A stretch of 64,000 bases of DNA from CAWGCA01 sp963820955 (GCA_963820955.1 CAWGCA010000042.1:62001-126000), one strand, 5' to 3'; shown: positions 19,326 through 28,244, counted from the stretch's first letter. A program made the numbers and translations. The notes: generated by a model not told the origin, from the sequence alone.

Positions 19326-20999
19326 TTAAATACGTTTATCGAGCGCCTCACGAAGTTCACCCAGATCTTCTTCATAGTTCTTCCAACGTTTGACTGATTT
19401 ACGGTAGATCGGTTGACGGACCTGGTCCGTACTTGTGGTCACTACATTACGTTTGGACCGATGAAAATCCAGGCAGCTATTATCCCATTTTAGCCCGCAA
19501 AATTTGACAATCTCCCGGCTCACACGTTCAGGGGCTTCGACCAAATCCTCATAATGAACATCCATTATTGATAGCGATAATGTATTCTTCCAATGATCCA
19601 TCAATTCCTCATATAAGCGGTAGTACCGTCCAAGATTGGTCAGATTGTAGGAGTATGCATGCCCCATTAATCTATTGGTATAGCAGGAAAGGCATGTGTC
19701 CATCGGATCTCGTACACAATGAATGACTCTGGCTTTTGGGAACAGTAACTGGATTAGGCCAAGGTGCTGATAATTTCCTGGCATTTTATCCGTTATTATC
19801 CTGGTACTGCCAGGTGCCTTCATTGAGATATCTTTGATATATCGCTTGGCTACAGTACTTAGCTGGCCTTGGTCTACTTCTGATAGACATACCGGATAGG
19901 GTTGCCTGACGCCCACATCACTGCAAATTGTCTTGGCAATATTTGCTATTTCCATACGTTCGCCAGCACCATGAATCTCTGGGTGGCTGGAAAGGATCTG
20001 TTCCACAAGGGATGTTCCCGATCGTGGCATGCCTAGAATAAACACCGGTCGAATGCGTTTTGACAGATTTTTTGCGTGAGCAGCTAATGTGAAAAATTCC
20101 CGATTGAGTTGCTGTTTAACTGATTTGATCCATCTTTTCTGTTCCCATGGATCAAACGAAATGTCGCATAATTTGTTCCCCTGAGCAAAATGCCAGAACG
20201 CCTTCTTGTAATTGCCTTCACGCTCATGGAGATTGCCCAGTGCAAAGTGAATTTTGCGCTCATATTCAACAGTAATCTGACCGGACAATAATACGTTCAA
20301 CAGTTCCATTGCTTCCTGGCATCGACCCAGTGGCCGACAAAAATTCGCCAACAGAATGGCAGCGGAAACATATGCCGTTTCCGGGTACAGCAGGGGTGCA
20401 ATAATTTGGTAGGCTTTTTGGGGGTTACCGCCATATGCTTTCACCGTTGCCAATTGGGTGAGTGCTTCCTTATTTCCAGGCTCTTCCCTTAATGTGGTCA
20501 TGAAGCACTTCTCCGCCCTTATTAGTTCGCCCTGAGCGATGTAGATGAGCCCTAACTGCAGATGAACTCCCGCATGTGCGGGCGCAATTCGTTTAGCCCC
20601 GTTAAGCTGAGATAAAGCGTCAGGAATATTCCCTCGCTCGTATTCGATAAATGCCAGTTTGATTTTTGCGTCAACATGATTCGGATCGAGTCTAACAACC
20701 TGCTGCAGGTGGCGATGTGCTTGTGTCATGGCACCGGACTGTCCAAGTACCATGGCTAAATTGTAGTGGGCATGGATCCATTCTGGAGCAAGGCTTAGTG
20801 TCTTCTGATACTGTCTAACGGCCGCCTGTGCATCACCAAGTTGCGAAGATGTCCAGCCAAGGCGATACCAAATCTCAGGGTCTTCGGGAACAATTTGAGA
20901 AAGCTTTGAGAGTAACTCGTTAGCTCCTTTGAAATCATTGGCGGCCAGTAGGTTATCAGCCTTAAAGCGAAGTGCCTGTGGTTCCATATTGTTTTTCAT
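19326..20999 (-). CDS. TPR-sulfotransferase, second of a coupled pair
   Basis: 557-residue fusion of N-terminal tetratricopeptide repeats (about 10-280) and a C-terminal sulfotransferase domain (about 318-550). The domain carries the PAPS 5'-phosphosulfate loop (VFILGMPRSGTSLVEQIL, around 320-337) and the 3'-phosphate site (RVIHCVRDPMD, 425-435). It likely moves sulfate from PAPS to a peptide or sugar hydroxyl; the acceptor is unknown. The ATG at 20997-20999 shares its A with the TGA of the upstream gene (TGATG), so translation is coupled. Codon use is more AT-rich than in the flanking housekeeping genes. Confidence 0.9.
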   Translation of the reverse strand: MKNNMEPQALRFKADNLLAANDFKGANELLSKLSQIVPEDPEIWYRLGWTSSQLGDAQAAVRQYQKTLSLAPEWIHAHYNLAMVLGQSGAMTQAHRHLQQVVRLDPNHVDAKIKLAFIEYERGNIPDALSQLNGAKRIAPAHAGVHLQLGLIYIAQGELIRAEKCFMTTLREEPGNKEALTQLATVKAYGGNPQKAYQIIAPLLYPETAYVSAAILLANFCRPLGRCQEAMELLNVLLSGQITVEYERKIHFALGNLHEREGNYKKAFWHFAQGNKLCDISFDPWEQKRWIKSVKQQLNREFFTLAAHAKNLSKRIRPVFILGMPRSGTSLVEQILSSHPEIHGAGERMEIANIAKTICSDVGVRQPYPVCLSEVDQGQLSTVAKRYIKDISMKAPGSTRIITDKMPGNYQHLGLIQLLFPKARVIHCVRDPMDTCLSCYTNRLMGHAYSYNLTNLGRYYRLYEELMDHWKNTLSLSIMDVHYEDLVEAPERVSREIVKFCGLKWDNSCLDFHRSKRNVVTTSTDQVRQPIYRKSVKRWKNYEEDLGELREALDKRI

Positions 21000-22690
21000 C
21001 AATCGTCACCATCCTTCGGCCAACGCAGACCACGATATAGAGGTTCAAGATGTTTCTCATAGTTTTTCCAGCGAGCGACAGAACTTGAATACATGGGTTT
21101 ACGCACCTGATCATCACTGTAAGTTCGAACAACCCGTTCGGATTCATGAAAACTCAGGCAGGCTGGATCCCACGGCAGATCCAGGAAATCCAGGAGGTTA
21201 TGTGTCCATGCTTCCTGTTCCTGCACAAGATCTTCGTACTGAATATGAAAGAAACGCTCCGATAACACGTCCTCCCAGTGTCGCATCAATCGTTCATACT
21301 GGGTGTAGTGAGCGCCAAGATTAAACAGGTCGTAGCTGTGATCGACCGAATTCGGGAACATCAACGTGTATTGCGAAATCAGATTGTCCATAGGATTGCG
21401 CTGGCAGTGAATAAAACGAGCATTCGGGAAAATTCGAGCAATCAATCCTACGCGTTCGTAGTTGTTGGGCCACTTGTTAATGATGTACTTATGATTATCT
21501 GAACCTGCCAGCGAGATAATATAATCAATGTAACTCTGTCCAAGTGACACAGCCTCCTTCTCGCCTAGCCCACTGATGCACTCCGGATAGGGTCTGGACG
21601 AGCGAACAGTCTCTGGCAGATCATGGGCACACTTAATGAACCAGGGTAATTCACCTGCCCCGAAAACATCCGGATGACAAGCGAGAATCTGTTCAATCAG
21701 TGTCGTTCCAGAACGCGGCATGCCAACAATAAACAAGGGCAGGTGACTTGAGTGCCCCAGGCCCGATGTTTCAGAAAAAAAATTCCTAGAGAAAGATTCG
21801 ATCAACCTGGTTACAAGATTGCGGTAAGCCTCAGGCCGGTAACCACGCTTTCGGTCTTCAATTTGGTTACCAAGGTCGAAATGTTCAAAGGCCTGCTCAT
21901 ACAGTTTGCAGTCTTCGTACATCTTGCCAAGCGCAAAATGAAGAACCGCGCGGTTATTTTCCGTTTGCCCTGGTTCGTCTATCATGGATTTCAGCTTGGT
22001 GAAGTCTCCATGCTCAGACGAGGTATATTTATTCATTCTGCTGAGAGCATGGTATGTTAGTGCGTATTTAGGTAATAATTCAGTCGTCTTTTCCAGATAC
22101 TTCCGAGCCGACTCCTTGTCACCAATCCCCTGAAAACTCATGCCACATGCATATTGACGTAAGCCATCGTTTGGAGCCAACTTGGCCGCCACTTCGTAAT
22201 GTCCCTGCGCCTTGTCGTAAAAGCCGTAGACTTCGTACGCTAAAGCAAGACGATCATGCGTTTTCGGGTTCTGCGGGGCCAGCCTGACAGCTTGAATTCC
22301 TGCTTGAATCGCTTCGGAGAATTCACCCAGTTCCGTCGCAACCTTGCATAGATCAAGCCATGCTGGCAGGTGATCTGGCTGTATTTGCAAGGCTTTACGT
22401 AAATGGATGGCGGCTTTCTTGAACTCCTCCTGGAGCGCATAGGCCACAGCAATCTTGTTGTGGTAGATGTGGTTGTTAGGCGCCTTTTTAAGCAGAGACT
22501 GCATCATCACAACGACTTTTGGAAAATTATTCTGACGAAAGGCGATATCAGCTAGCAATTCTTTTGCTGCCTGGTTTTTAGGGATACTGCGCAGTACTGA
22601 TTCAGCAAATGTGGTCGCTTCTGCGTATCTCTCGGCGTCAAACATGACACGCCCCTGCCGTAACAGATTAAGTGCTTTTTTCTTATTCAT
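20999..22690 (-). CDS. TPR-sulfotransferase, first of a coupled pair
   Basis: 563 residues with the same two-part design as its downstream neighbour: TPR repeats (about 1-280) and a sulfotransferase domain (about 315-555). It has a complete 5'-phosphosulfate loop (LFIVGMPRSGTTLIEQIL, 319-336) and 3'-phosphate site (RFIHCQRNPMDN). The two proteins are clearly related but diverged throughout, so this looks like an old tandem duplication that kept both active sites. TPR regions may select the acceptor protein. Substrate unknown. Confidence 0.9.
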   Translation of the reverse strand: MNKKKALNLLRQGRVMFDAERYAEATTFAESVLRSIPKNQAAKELLADIAFRQNNFPKVVVMMQSLLKKAPNNHIYHNKIAVAYALQEEFKKAAIHLRKALQIQPDHLPAWLDLCKVATELGEFSEAIQAGIQAVRLAPQNPKTHDRLALAYEVYGFYDKAQGHYEVAAKLAPNDGLRQYACGMSFQGIGDKESARKYLEKTTELLPKYALTYHALSRMNKYTSSEHGDFTKLKSMIDEPGQTENNRAVLHFALGKMYEDCKLYEQAFEHFDLGNQIEDRKRGYRPEAYRNLVTRLIESFSRNFFSETSGLGHSSHLPLFIVGMPRSGTTLIEQILACHPDVFGAGELPWFIKCAHDLPETVRSSRPYPECISGLGEKEAVSLGQSYIDYIISLAGSDNHKYIINKWPNNYERVGLIARIFPNARFIHCQRNPMDNLISQYTLMFPNSVDHSYDLFNLGAHYTQYERLMRHWEDVLSERFFHIQYEDLVQEQEAWTHNLLDFLDLPWDPACLSFHESERVVRTYSDDQVRKPMYSSSVARWKNYEKHLEPLYRGLRWPKDGDD

Positions 22691-22783
22691 AACGGTTCAC
22701 TAGTATAGATATGAAAAGATAAAACCTTGTGAGAGCTTTGCCTGATCAGTACGCATAGCCTTCCCAGTTAAGATCTAATGCTA

Positions 22784-23386
22784 TTAACTTAAGCCGTAAC
22801 GCACCGAGATCGCCTGTAACTTACTGAGAATCCCGGTACTGTCACTTCCTTTAATTTCTGCGGATAAGAGAGGTCTGGCCGTATGGCCTCCACGACTTGA
22901 CGCCATTTTCTGCATCAGTCTCCAACACAATTCCCCTGGTGAGGTGTAAAGAAAGATCCTCGCATTGTTATTCTTCCTCTTCGACAAGGCATTGGCAAAG
23001 TTCACGCGATACGCGCGCCGGCGTTGTCGATGGCGGTCATCCATCAGCCGCTGCGCCGCTGTGGCGAACAGCATCGCCAGATTCAGGGCCAGGACCTTGG
23101 CGCGGAAATCCTTGTGGACCCGCATACAGCAATGCCAGATCTCTTCATGGTGATAGGCCAACGACCGGAATGCGGGATATCTACGATCATAGAACGCCAG
23201 CTCATCGGCCTTCAGCCGTGGTAGATAGCTGGAGGCCAGTTCACGTTCGCGGGTGTCGTAGCTGACTATATCCGCTTGCATTGCCTGCCCGCTCAACACA
23301 TCGTACAGGCGGGCAAAACGTGCCAGTGGGGGGGGGCTGCTGTTGGCCGGTCGCCCAAAGTAGAGATCAAGCGCCTGCGACGAAAC
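22784..23386 (-). pseudogene. IS4-family transposase remnant with internal deletion
   Basis: The frame is open from just after a stop at 23387-23389 to 22784. It reads LDLYFGRPANSSPPPLARFARLYDVLSGQ at its start (split by me into SSPPPLARFARLYDV and flanks), then the region around DELAFYDRRYPAF, typical of IS4-type transposases near the second catalytic Asp. It then jumps to C-terminal IS4 sequence (DFRAKVLALNLA, YRVNFANALSKRKNN). The central part that should hold the Y-R-E-K catalytic Glu is missing, and so is the N-terminus. It is therefore a dead fragment. I could not find terminal inverted repeats. Confidence 0.75.
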
Positions 23387-23682
23387 TCATCGGAAATCAA
23401 TAGTGTCTTTATGGGGGTATTAGTATTTACAAATAATCCTTGGATTCCTATTCTGGTCTGGTGTACCCAATATGTCGGTTGTCAGCTTTTTTCGGCTCCG
23501 GTTGCTTTGCTTGCTGGAGTACCGAGTTCTCCGCTATTTTAACGCAGTCTGACGTTGGCCGTAATGGTCGTTGACCCAATGTATAGTGTCTTCAGAGCTG
23601 TATTCAATTGATGAGTACCGATCTGGTGCCATGCCTACAAGGTCAACCTGGCACAACCAGCTAAATTGGAAGGAGTGAAGCA

Positions 23683-24798
23683 ATGTCAGTGATGTCAACC
23701 AGGGAACGTATGGACACCGTCCCCTACGACCGGTTTCGAGCAGAGTACCTGGCTGAGATCAGGGAAGCTACAAAGGCCATGCGTCTGCCTGAGTTCAAAA
23801 CCATACTTGAACGACTGACAGACTACCCCGCGTATGCTGCATCAAGAAAACACTTTAGTGATCCATTTGCGCCGATCATCAGGGAATCGAAGAACTCCTG
23901 TGTAATCGACCTGACCAAACCGAAACCTGAATCCCGCCTTGCCATCTATACAGCGCAGCTGGCCTCAGTATGTGTGCTTGTAGAAGGTGCGAATCTACCA
24001 CGCGCAGATTTTGCACCTAATTCATTCACTCAATTGGTGTCCCAGCATCTTGAATCGCTCAGAAGGCAACCGGCAGAGGTCCTGCGGCAGCAGAACATTA
24101 AACTCCATACCATGGATACCATGCGTTCCCAGCAACTGCTCAGGGCCTTTGGTCTATTTACGCCCGATCCGGATACTACATACCAGCTAAGCCTGGGCGC
24201 AGGTAATGGCCTGAAGGACGCGTTTTTCCTGCACGCAGAACCATGGGTTCGTATCACCGGCCAGGGTAGTCAGGAATTAATTTCACTCGGTGTGGAGCGA
24301 CGTTGGTCTAAGCACATTGTATTAACAGATTCGGATCCCGAGTACAGCGATCATTACATCGAGCTAAACAACCGTGAATTTCCTGATATCGATGCTTACA
24401 ATGAAAAAACAGAAAACCTGCTCAGTCGGCTGCCGGATAAGGGTTTTGATACACGCAACCTCGTGACCGCACTTCGATTTGAACATCGGATGTTTCCCGA
24501 TGTGCCCGGGTTTCTAGCCCAGCTGGCGCCGTGCCTGAGCGAGGGCTGTGACTTCATCGCATCGGTTGGCGCCGGCGACACCATTCAGGATTTTGTCGGG
24601 CGCACGGAGAAAATCGCAGAATTCTTCAAGGTATTGAAATCACTGGGGTTGCAGCCGGTGGTTTTCAGGTTTCACGGGCCGGGAAAACCGCTTAAACAAT
24701 GGAAGTCCATCCGGTTCGGCGGCCCGAGTGCAGCAACCTACCAGCTACTCTATTGCAAACTGAAGAGAGAGGCCCTTCAACTGCTGTCCGAGGGCTGA
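23683..24798 (+). CDS. Unrecognised 371-residue protein
   Basis: Not recognised. A good ribosome site (GGAAGGAG) precedes ATG 23683. The protein is soluble, without signal peptide or membrane segment. Around residue 170 the stretch YQLSLGAGNGLKDA resembles a glycine-rich nucleotide or SAM loop. A later HIVLTDSDPEYSDHYIEL could be the acidic second strand of a Rossmann fold, and residues 330-371 end like methyltransferase folds. This is a weak fold-level hint, not an assignment. It stands alone in the accessory block between a transposase remnant and a VPLPA-CTERM protein gene. Confidence 0.75.
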   Translation: MSVMSTRERMDTVPYDRFRAEYLAEIREATKAMRLPEFKTILERLTDYPAYAASRKHFSDPFAPIIRESKNSCVIDLTKPKPESRLAIYTAQLASVCVLVEGANLPRADFAPNSFTQLVSQHLESLRRQPAEVLRQQNIKLHTMDTMRSQQLLRAFGLFTPDPDTTYQLSLGAGNGLKDAFFLHAEPWVRITGQGSQELISLGVERRWSKHIVLTDSDPEYSDHYIELNNREFPDIDAYNEKTENLLSRLPDKGFDTRNLVTALRFEHRMFPDVPGFLAQLAPCLSEGCDFIASVGAGDTIQDFVGRTEKIAEFFKVLKSLGLQPVVFRFHGPGKPLKQWKSIRFGGPSAATYQLLYCKLKREALQLLSEG

Positions 24799-24920
24799 TT
24801 GTGAGTATGGCTGTTCCAGCTGTCTGATACGATGAGCCAGATGAATTAAAATCCTATTTTTAATGATTGCAATTCTTAAGAAATCTTAAGGATTTGTTAA
24901 CATTTTCAACATGTTTTTTA

Positions 24921-24948
24921 TTGACTCACCTAATAACAATAGTGTAGT
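24921..24948 (+). promoter_or_regulatory. Possible sigma-70 promoter of the VPLPA-CTERM gene
   Basis: TTGACT at 24921-24926, a 16-bp spacer and TGTAGT at 24943-24948, in a very AT-rich stretch about 48 bp before the start codon. Matches are 5 of 6 and 4 of 6. I saw no convincing sigma-54 site here. Confidence 0.4.
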
Positions 24949-24995
24949 TTTTGAGACTCACGATTGAATATTCAAGTAATGGAGGAGAGATCCTA

Positions 24996-25712
24996 ATGAA
25001 GAAAACAATATTGGCAGTAGCGCTGGCCGCCGCAGCGGGATCGGCTAATGCAGCATTTTTTGCTCCCAGCTCAACATACAAGGTTAGTGTGGAAAGTGGA
25101 TGCTTTGCATTCGGAGACTGTACTACATTGGCTCAAAACGTATCAGGTGGAAGTTTTCAACTGAACACGACTGATGGTAGCCAGTTCAGTGTAACTGACT
25201 ATCTCATGGATGCTTATACTGGCACTCCAGGCGGCCTGTTCGCTACAGAGGGCCCGCTGTCCGGAGCCGTTGGGCAGGTTTCTGGATCAGGTCAGCTTGA
25301 TCTTCAGTTCACCGGTCGGACAGGCACAGCGCAGTACTTTCCCCAGTATGCCGGCGCTGCTTGGAACATCGACGATGGCGTAGCGAGTGGAACGAAGGCC
25401 TATGAAGGTTTTACCACAGGTTCAGACTCTAATGTCGACCCGAGTACGGGGGGTACAGCAACTACGCTGACAGGGCTTCATCTCACGGTAGCTGCCTCAG
25501 ATCCCACTACCACCACTTGGGCTGGACAGCTTGTCTCTGTAGGCAATGTAGGAACCCAATGGGGTAGTTTTGCAGGAACACCCTATACAGAACTTTATAA
25601 CATCTCGGTGACGGGTCCGACGCCTTCCGTCATCCCCATCCCGGCGGCGGCATGGCTATTCGGTTCCGCTCTGTTGGGCCTGGTGGGGGTAGCACGTCGC
25701 AAGAAGGCTTGA
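24996..25712 (+). CDS. VPLPA/PEP-CTERM-type secreted surface protein
   Basis: 238 residues from ATG 24996, with GGAGGAG at 24981-24987. A Sec signal peptide (MKKTILAVALAAAAGSANA, cleavage after Ala19) leads a Thr/Gly/Ser-rich, low-Lys exported domain. The C-terminus has the sorting signal: V-I-P-I-P-A-A-A, a hydrophobic helix (WLFGSALLGLVGVA) and a basic tail RRKK. Such proteins are handled by exosortases and usually belong to biofilm or extracellular matrix. No exosortase gene lies in the window. The upstream in-frame ATG/GTG extension is not used. A long hairpin follows at 25803-25831. Confidence 0.88.
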   Translation: MKKTILAVALAAAAGSANAAFFAPSSTYKVSVESGCFAFGDCTTLAQNVSGGSFQLNTTDGSQFSVTDYLMDAYTGTPGGLFATEGPLSGAVGQVSGSGQLDLQFTGRTGTAQYFPQYAGAAWNIDDGVASGTKAYEGFTTGSDSNVDPSTGGTATTLTGLHLTVAASDPTTTTWAGQLVSVGNVGTQWGSFAGTPYTELYNISVTGPTPSVIPIPAAAWLFGSALLGLVGVARRKKA

Positions 25713-25802
25713 GAGCCAAAGTGTGGTAAGGCATTGCCCCCTATAGGTTGACTGACTATGTGATCTTGCCAACTCTGATAGAGGGGTCATAAGGGAAAAA
25801 AG

Positions 25803-25836
25803 ATGGCGAGGCAGCGCAGCTGCCTCGCCATTCTTC
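25803..25836 (+). terminator. Strong hairpin terminator after the VPLPA-CTERM gene
   Basis: Perfect 12-bp arms ATGGCGAGGCAG (25803-25814) and CTGCCTCGCCAT (25820-25831) with a 5-nt loop, followed by a T-rich run (TCTTCGTTTT). It lies 90 bp after the gene. Confidence 0.75.
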
Positions 25837-26190
25837 GTTTTATCGATATCGCCCTCTCAATTTTTGGGGACTCACTGCGCCGTCGCCGCTCTGATTGTGC
25901 CTTTTTCCTGTCCGTACAAAACTCGTGTTTTTTTTGCGTCATCCCGGAGAAAATAGCGAGTTTCAGTTAGTTATCAGGAAACAAATTTAATTCTTAAGTG
26001 CGTAGATGCTGCTCCTACGCTTCGCTGCTGCCGCCCTATGTGGGGTGATTACCCTACGCATCATTCTTTTTCCTCTGGGGTGCTCAGAGTCGCAGGATGG
26101 CAGTTTCTAGTTGGGGGGGGATTGGGGCCTGCTGCGGCAAATCTTCGGCGAGGAGTTCTTGGGGGAGGAGACTGACGACGCCGTCGTGAT
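25837..26190. other. Gene-free stretch between convergent genes
   Basis: Together with the flanking terminators this forms a 533-bp gap (25713-26245) between a plus-strand and a minus-strand gene. It contains an inverted pair TGCGTAG/CTACGCA (about 26000 and 26054) and a run of eight G near 26115. I see no coding signal or RNA gene. Confidence 0.4.
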
Positions 26191-26219
26191 AAAACAAAAA
26201 CCCCCGGACATACCGGGGG
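26191..26219 (-). terminator. Rho-independent terminator of the FadL-family gene
   Basis: On the minus strand a CCCCCGG/CCGGGGG stem with 5-nt loop (26201-26219) is followed by TTTTTGTTTT (26200 down to 26191), about 27 bp beyond the stop codon. A textbook terminator. Confidence 0.85.
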
Positions 26220-26245
26220 TAGTTACCTTTCTCATAGGTCGAAGG

Positions 26246-27544
26246 TTAGAGTTTCCAGCCAAAGGCGATACCAAACGAATTTTGGCTCATCTTTAAATCC
26301 GCTTCTCCGCCGAAGAAACCGGCGGGAATCGAATTGCTGCCGTCTATCTTGTTGCTGAAGGCGTGCATGTAGTGGAAGCTGAGTTCCATATCCGGGTTGA
26401 ACGCCCAGGTGCCGCCCAGGGTCAGGTGGTGTTCCACGGTGGCCGGGGCCAGGATATTGAACAGGGTCTCTTCGTTGTTGATGGGGGAGGCGCCGTAGTT
26501 GTAGCCTGCCCGCAAGGTCCACTGGGGGTTGAAGGCATAGGAGAGCCCGAGTTTGTAGATCCACTGGTCCTGCCAGCCGAAACCGCATGCGTCGTTCCCG
26601 CCGAGAGGAAAACAGCTTGCATTGGTCGTTGGGCCGCCGTTACCAATGGAGTTTACATCGTTGTAGAAGATCTTTGACACATCAGCGGCGATGGTCAGCT
26701 TATCTGTGGCCTGCACTGCGATACCGGCGCCGGCGTTGCCGGGGATGTCGAAGTTTCCGGCGTCGGCGAATATGCCGTCGTATTTATCAAAATCGGACAT
26801 CCATGTGCGGGTTTGGCCGGTCAGGCCCAAGGTGACCCGATCATGGAGTTTTCCCAGCCAACCGAAGCGCAGACCCCAGCCGTAAGAATAGTCATAACCA
26901 TTGCCGGTTACATTGTCCGGATCTCGGGAAAATCCTTTGAAGAAGTCTATGCCGTCGATCTTGATCCGCTGGCCCACCAGATTGAGGCCCACGCCAAAGG
27001 AGTGATGGTCGCCCAGTTTCCAGGAGAGCGCGGGGACGACGAACAACTGGGCGAAGTCGATACGGGTGCGGATATCCTGGTTGCCATTGAATAGCGGGAT
27101 GCCTTTTTGGCCGTCTCTGTTGTCTATCTCCCCGTAGTTGGCGTTCATGCCGCCGTGGCCGAAGACCGACACACCAAGGGATACGCGGTCATTGATCATG
27201 CGGTTGTAACCGAATTCGGGAATGATGAAGTTCTCTGTGTCGTCTCCGTCAAACCGACCATTAAACGGTGTTGCTATGCCGGGAACAAATTCGCTTCCGC
27301 TTACTTCAGACGAACGTTGTGGGCGGAAATACTCTACTCCCACGTCCATCCGGCTGCCCAGGGTCACCATACCGGCCGGGTTGATGCCGGCGGCCAGGGA
27401 ATCCTGAGGGAAGGCGATGCCCACGCCGCCCATGCCTTTGGCCTTCTGACCGATGCCATGGGAAAAGTAACCGTTGGTGGCCCAGGCATTGGACGCGAAC
27501 ATTGTGGTGACGGCAACGGCCGTCAGGCATTGTTTCAACTTCAT
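26246..27544 (-). CDS. OmpP1/FadL-family outer-membrane transporter
   Basis: 432-residue beta-barrel of the FadL/TodX family, which carries long-chain fatty acids or other hydrophobic compounds across the outer membrane. The signal peptide ends AWA-TNGYFSHG, and the mature N-terminus forms the plug (GMGGVGIAFPQDSLAAGINPAGM, containing the family NPAG motif). Alternating amphipathic strands follow, and the protein ends in the aromatic-rich SFGIAFGWKL, as outer-membrane barrels do. Ribosome site GAGGAGA. Its own terminator and an FNR-type promoter frame it as a single-gene unit. Confidence 0.92.
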   Translation of the reverse strand: MKLKQCLTAVAVTTMFASNAWATNGYFSHGIGQKAKGMGGVGIAFPQDSLAAGINPAGMVTLGSRMDVGVEYFRPQRSSEVSGSEFVPGIATPFNGRFDGDDTENFIIPEFGYNRMINDRVSLGVSVFGHGGMNANYGEIDNRDGQKGIPLFNGNQDIRTRIDFAQLFVVPALSWKLGDHHSFGVGLNLVGQRIKIDGIDFFKGFSRDPDNVTGNGYDYSYGWGLRFGWLGKLHDRVTLGLTGQTRTWMSDFDKYDGIFADAGNFDIPGNAGAGIAVQATDKLTIAADVSKIFYNDVNSIGNGGPTTNASCFPLGGNDACGFGWQDQWIYKLGLSYAFNPQWTLRAGYNYGASPINNEETLFNILAPATVEHHLTLGGTWAFNPDMELSFHYMHAFSNKIDGSNSIPAGFFGGEADLKMSQNSFGIAFGWKL

Positions 27545-27667
27545 CGAGGTCTCCTCATCTCACTAAATCTCAGTCGGACAGTAGTGGTTAATTCGGTGGC
27601 TGCCGGCGTAGAATTTTTTTGCGCGCCAGGCGCGTTGTTGTTTTGATGACACAGCAGTCTGGGGAAG

Positions 27668-27710
27668 ATGTTGCTTTAATGACACATTTCTGTCAAGTGA
27701 TTTAAATCAA
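27668..27710 (-). promoter_or_regulatory. FNR/Anr-type site and promoter of the FadL-family gene
   Basis: The 14-mer GTGATTTAAATCAA (27697-27710) matches the FNR consensus TTGATnnnnATCAA at 9 of 10 positions. On the minus strand it is followed by TTGACA (27691-27696), a 17-bp spacer and CAACAT (27668-27673). The predicted start near 27661 puts the site centre at about -42, the class II activator position. The rest of the 400-bp gap (27545-27944) has no gene. Confidence 0.6.
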
Positions 27711-27902
27711 TGGTTTTGCTGAATTATGTCTTGTGCGGGCGACGTTGGTAGGTATAAATCTGGTTTGTCGACTACTTCGTCAAGTCCATTGTTGTTGTTT
27801 TCAACGCATATTTGTCCTGGCGAGGCTGCAGGGTGAGTTTCGGTAGGGGCGATGAGGTCGCTGGCTACAGAAAACCACCTGCCGGTGGGCCGGATAAAAA
27901 TG

Positions 27903-27932
27903 TTGACAGTCGAATAGGGGTTAACGCAAAAT
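27903..27932 (+). promoter_or_regulatory. Promoter of the tRNA-Tyr/Gly/Thr-tuf operon
   Basis: TTGACA at 27903-27908, an 18-bp spacer, CAAAAT at 27927-27932, then a GC-rich discriminator (CCGGGCT), as usual for stable-RNA promoters under stringent control. tRNA-Tyr starts 13 bp later. Confidence 0.55.
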
Positions 27933-27944
27933 ACCGGGCTCTGT

Positions 27945-28029
27945 GGAGGGGTTCCCGAGTGGTCAAAGGGATCAGACTGTAAATCTGACGGCTCAGCCTT
28001 CGGAGGTTCGAATCCTCCCCCCTCCACCA
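27945..28029 (+). tRNA. tRNA-Tyr (GUA)
   Basis: 85 nt with encoded CCA and a long variable arm (class II). Acceptor GGAGGGG/CCCCTCC; anticodon region CAGACTGTAAATCTG gives GTA. First gene of the conserved tRNA-Tyr-Gly-Thr-tuf-Trp-secE-nusG order of gammaproteobacteria. Confidence 0.97.
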
Positions 28030-28067
28030 GTATCGGGCGCGGTGCGATGGGCGTCGGCAGTTGGCCT

Positions 28068-28141
28068 GCGGGTGTAGTTCAACGGTAGAACCTCAGCCTT
28101 CCAAGCTGATGATGTGGGTTCGATTCCCATCACCCGCTCCA
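28068..28141 (+). tRNA. tRNA-Gly (UCC)
   Basis: 74 nt with encoded CCA. Acceptor GCGGGTG/CACCCGC; anticodon stem CAGC/GCTG around CTTCCAA, anticodon TCC. T-loop GTTCGATTC is canonical. Confidence 0.97.
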
Positions 28142-28244
28142 GGTAATAGGTTGTGTAGTATATTAAAGGTCTGGGTGCGAGCGATTGGAATTTTGTTTTC
28201 GGGGAACCCCGAAGCGTGGTATGACCCTAGATCCTGAGTTTCGG

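Noticed and set aside
19326..25712. Defence island or prophage
   Set aside because: No nuclease, helicase, integrase, phage structural or toxin-antitoxin gene is present; contents fit surface modification and one dead insertion sequence.
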